A stretch of DNA of 64,000 nt from Terriglobia bacterium (lineage in GTDB: Bacteria > Acidobacteriota > Terriglobia > Acidiferrales > UBA7541), in the NCBI GenBank assembly GCA_020073485.1, contig JAIQFB010000004.1, forward strand, positions 62,001 to 126,000. The letters run 5' to 3'. A model generated the notes under the pieces. The model saw only the letters and a program-made list of their open reading frames with translations. It was not told the DNA's origin and ran no database searches. Shown here piece after piece: positions 62,045 through 64,000 of this stretch. A program made the translations under genes and the position numbers. Numbering within the stretch: position 1 is the first letter of the stretch; each line of letters opens with the position of its first letter.

Positions 62045-63403
62045 ATGATTCGCATCGAAGGAACACCAAAACGGGCGCTTTGGAGTGCAACGCTAGGTTT
62101 CTTTGCAGGCTTTGCGGCAGTGGCACTTTTTGGTCCCTCGGCCACCCGCTTCCAGCAGGTCATGGAGCTTGGGCCGATGGCTGTCGGGTTTCTGGTGGCT
62201 GTGCCCGCGTTTTCCGGCTCCTTGCTTCGAATCCCATTTTCGGCATGGGTAGATACGACGGGGGGTCGCAAGCCCTTCCTTGTGCTGCTCGGTCTTTCTT
62301 TGGTGGGTATGGCCGGCCTGACGTGTGTTACCTGGTTTTTTTATCCCGCCCGCCTGACCGTCGCGTTTTATCCGCTCTTATTGTTTCTAGGAGTGTTGAG
62401 CGGATGCGGTATCGCCACATTCACCGTGGGCATCAGCCAGGTGTCGTACTGGTTTCCGCAACGCCAGCAGGGCCGGGCGCTTGCGATCTTTGCCGGAGTG
62501 GGCAACCTCGCGCCGGGGCTATTTTCTCTATTCCTGCCTCTGGCCCTATCTCGCCTGGGTCTAGGCGGATCCTATATTTTGTGGTTTTGCTTTCTTGCGG
62601 CGGGTACCGCCCTCTATGCGATATGGGGCAGGAACAGTACTTATTTCCAGCTCCAGAAACATGGATTAACGCCGGAGGAAGCCAGGATACAGGCTCGCGA
62701 ACTCGGCCAGGAGTTGTTTCCGGCGCGAAGTGTGATGGAAAGCCTGCGAATCTCCGCACGGGTTTGGCGGACGTGGGCGCTGGTTTGGATCTACTTCACA
62801 ACCTTCGGTGGTTTCATCGCGCTCACGGCGTGGTTGCCCACGTACTGGATGAAATTCTTCGGAGTAAGTCTTGTGAAAGCGGGAATGCTAACCGCCGCCT
62901 TTTCCATTCTGGCATCGCTCGTGCGGGTCGGCGGCGGAATTCTTGCGGATCAGCTGCAGGAAGGAGGCGAGAATACCGCTATCCTTGCACTTCTGATTGC
63001 GCTGGTCGGAGCGCTGGTGATGACCAGTTCACATCAATTTGAACTCTCGGTGCCGGGCGAAATCCTTCTCGCAGTCGGCATGGGTGTATGTAACGCGGCA
63101 GTTTTCAAGATCGTGCCGCAGGCCGTTCCCGAGGCCGTCGGGGGAGCTGCGGGCTGGGTCGGGGGATTGGGCGCATTCGGTGGCTTCGTTATTCCTCCAG
63201 TGATGGCTTTCGCAGTGCACAACCTAGGAACGACGGGCTATGCCATCGGCTTTGTGACGTTTGTTTTCTTGACGCTGTTTTCACTTTCCATGGCCTGGAT
63301 TCTCAAGTACACGCGAGAATTCGTCGTCCTTCAAACGGGGCAGGCAGAAGGCCATTCGGTACGGGAGACTTCGGTTCCAAGAGCGATGGAGTCCCACCGT
63401 TGA
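62045..63403 (+). CDS. narK: NarK-type nitrate/nitrite transporter (MFS)
   Basis: A 452-residue protein with 12 transmembrane helices. NarK features: SGSLLRIPFSAWVDTTGGRKP with the TM2 arginine and the MFS loop, nitrate signature 1 FAGVGNLAPGLFSLFLP, the second arginine in SILASLVRVGGGILAD, and nitrate signature 2 AAGWVGGLGAFGGFVIPP. It takes up nitrate or exchanges it for nitrite. ATG 62045 follows GAGAGG; 56 bp after the porin, so likely the last operon gene. The frame extends upstream into the porin gene but that part is a shadow. Confidence 0.93.
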   Translation: MIRIEGTPKRALWSATLGFFAGFAAVALFGPSATRFQQVMELGPMAVGFLVAVPAFSGSLLRIPFSAWVDTTGGRKPFLVLLGLSLVGMAGLTCVTWFFYPARLTVAFYPLLLFLGVLSGCGIATFTVGISQVSYWFPQRQQGRALAIFAGVGNLAPGLFSLFLPLALSRLGLGGSYILWFCFLAAGTALYAIWGRNSTYFQLQKHGLTPEEARIQARELGQELFPARSVMESLRISARVWRTWALVWIYFTTFGGFIALTAWLPTYWMKFFGVSLVKAGMLTAAFSILASLVRVGGGILADQLQEGGENTAILALLIALVGALVMTSSHQFELSVPGEILLAVGMGVCNAAVFKIVPQAVPEAVGGAAGWVGGLGAFGGFVIPPVMAFAVHNLGTTGYAIGFVTFVFLTLFSLSMAWILKYTREFVVLQTGQAEGHSVRETSVPRAMESHR

Positions 63404-63476
63404 CCATGACGAATCAGCTCATGCTCATACCTCTTCACACTACCGTGAGCGGAATGGGCAAGGTCCAAAGGAAAAC

Positions 63477-63662
63477 CTATCGTGTTGGTAGCATCGGCCC
63501 GTGATGATTCATATGGGGGTTGGGTGTCTGCTCTTGCTGGATTATTTGAAAGGCACCACGCGAGGTTCTCTCCACCGCATCCGATCCGCAGGTGCTACAC
63601 CGACCATGGCTGTCCAACTCAATTTGTGATATGCAGTTAACGCAGAACCATTGTTTCTTCAT
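63477..63662 (-). CDS. Small zinc-ribbon protein
   Basis: A 61-residue protein: MKKQWFCVNCISQIELDSHGRCSTCGSDAVER, a two-CxxC zinc ribbon (CVNC, CSTC), then a Gln- and His-rich tail (IIQQEQTPNPHMNHHG). GGGGGGAG precedes the ATG at 63660-63662; the longer frame to 63764 lacks one. Convergent with narK. Function unknown; possibly an RNA/DNA-binding or chaperone adaptor. Confidence 0.6.
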   Translation of the reverse strand: MKKQWFCVNCISQIELDSHGRCSTCGSDAVERTSRGAFQIIQQEQTPNPHMNHHGPMLPTR

Positions 63663-64000
63663 CGGCTCCCCCCATTGACCCTGGCTGTCGATTAAGCGGC
63701 ACTTGATCTCAAAACAGTGCAATGACTGGGCCAAGACCGTGATGGGGACAGCTTTTCCTGACAATCTGTGTTCTGAAAGTGACAGGTACCCGCGGCGAAA
63801 ACACTAGGCTTATCCCGGACAAAGTTTTGCGGTCTTGAAGACCGATTTCATGCCGCATAGCCGCAGAACCGAAACCTGCAAAAAGTTCCAATCACACCCA
63901 TTTCTTACATAGCGGGCGCATGTCCGCCTTAGCTAGTGCTACGAGCGCTAGCGACACTCTGCGTTGTGGCACATAGCGCGTGTCAATCTCCTTCGCGAAA
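63663..64000. other. Right-edge region without recognised gene
   Basis: About 340 bp to the window end with no supported gene. A short inverted repeat around CTAGTGCTACGAGCGCTAG (63933-63951) has no clear meaning. Confidence 0.4.

Noticed and set aside
1-64000. tRNA, rRNA or CRISPR array
   Set aside because: No T-loop/anticodon patterns, rRNA-like stretches or regularly spaced repeats were found by reading the intergenic regions.

Overview
The window reads as a chromosomal segment of a GC-rich, Gram-negative soil or sediment bacterium, most likely an Acidobacteriota. That assignment is inferred from gene content: secreted Vgb/NHL beta-propellers carrying carboxypeptidase-regulatory-like (Ig-like) domains, the LolA-like and VWA secreted families, a fragment of an acidobacterial-type TonB-dependent receptor, TrpB2, and a cyclase/Ser-Thr-kinase fusion. 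No rRNA, tRNA or CRISPR array was seen.

Left part (1-31 kb): a string of mostly single, exported enzymes. After the end of a glycosyltransferase come a LolA-like protein, a Tat-exported flavoprotein divergent from an Ig-like/heme-c/propeller protein, a secreted carboxymuconolactone-decarboxylase-like protein, a VOC protein, a tannase/feruloyl-esterase-family hydrolase, TrpB2, a GDSL hydrolase and an NHL propeller. Then follow a STAS-GPP34 pair, an AT-richer island with a PD-(D/E)XK nuclease-like gene and an unknown gene, an M48 protease, a VWA protein, a penicillin acylase, a NosR/NapH-like iron-sulfur membrane protein with a CusB-like metal-binding motif, a CocE/NonD hydrolase, a dienelactone hydrolase and another NHL propeller.

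Middle (31-50 kb): signalling genes (a cyclase-kinase-SPOR fusion; a STAS / FNR-like regulator / receiver operon), a phospholipase D/cardiolipin synthase with an endonuclease/exonuclease/phosphatase, then a second group of exported metabolic proteins (amidohydrolase, NHL propeller, two more Ig-like/heme-c/propeller proteins, a cyclase-family hydrolase, an epoxide hydrolase).

Right part (50-64 kb): a respiratory nitrate reduction locus: moeA divergent from a CMD-family gene, then a tightly packed, mostly overlapping operon Rrf2 regulator - diheme cytochrome c - narG - narH - narJ - narI - outer-membrane porin - narK, followed by a small zinc-ribbon gene on the other strand.

The main integrative observation is a 16-bp palindrome, NGTGA-N6-TCACN, found at eight non-coding places (19412, 19601, 23497, 25462, 31325, 36734, 52015, 52624). 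Most lie 40-150 bp upstream of a start codon: moeA, the Rrf2-nar operon, the NosR-like gene, a small membrane protein, the VWA gene and the STAS/FNR-like operon itself. The FNR-like protein encoded at 35553-36269 has the four cysteines expected of an oxygen- or NO-sensing [4Fe-4S] FNR but a CRP-type recognition helix (RETVTR), which predicts exactly this TGTGA/TCACA half-site. Together they suggest an autoregulated anaerobic/nitrosative regulon spread over the window. Several gene relics (alcohol dehydrogenase, aldose epimerase, protein kinase, IS110 transposase, TonB receptor) show continuing gene decay between the intact genes.
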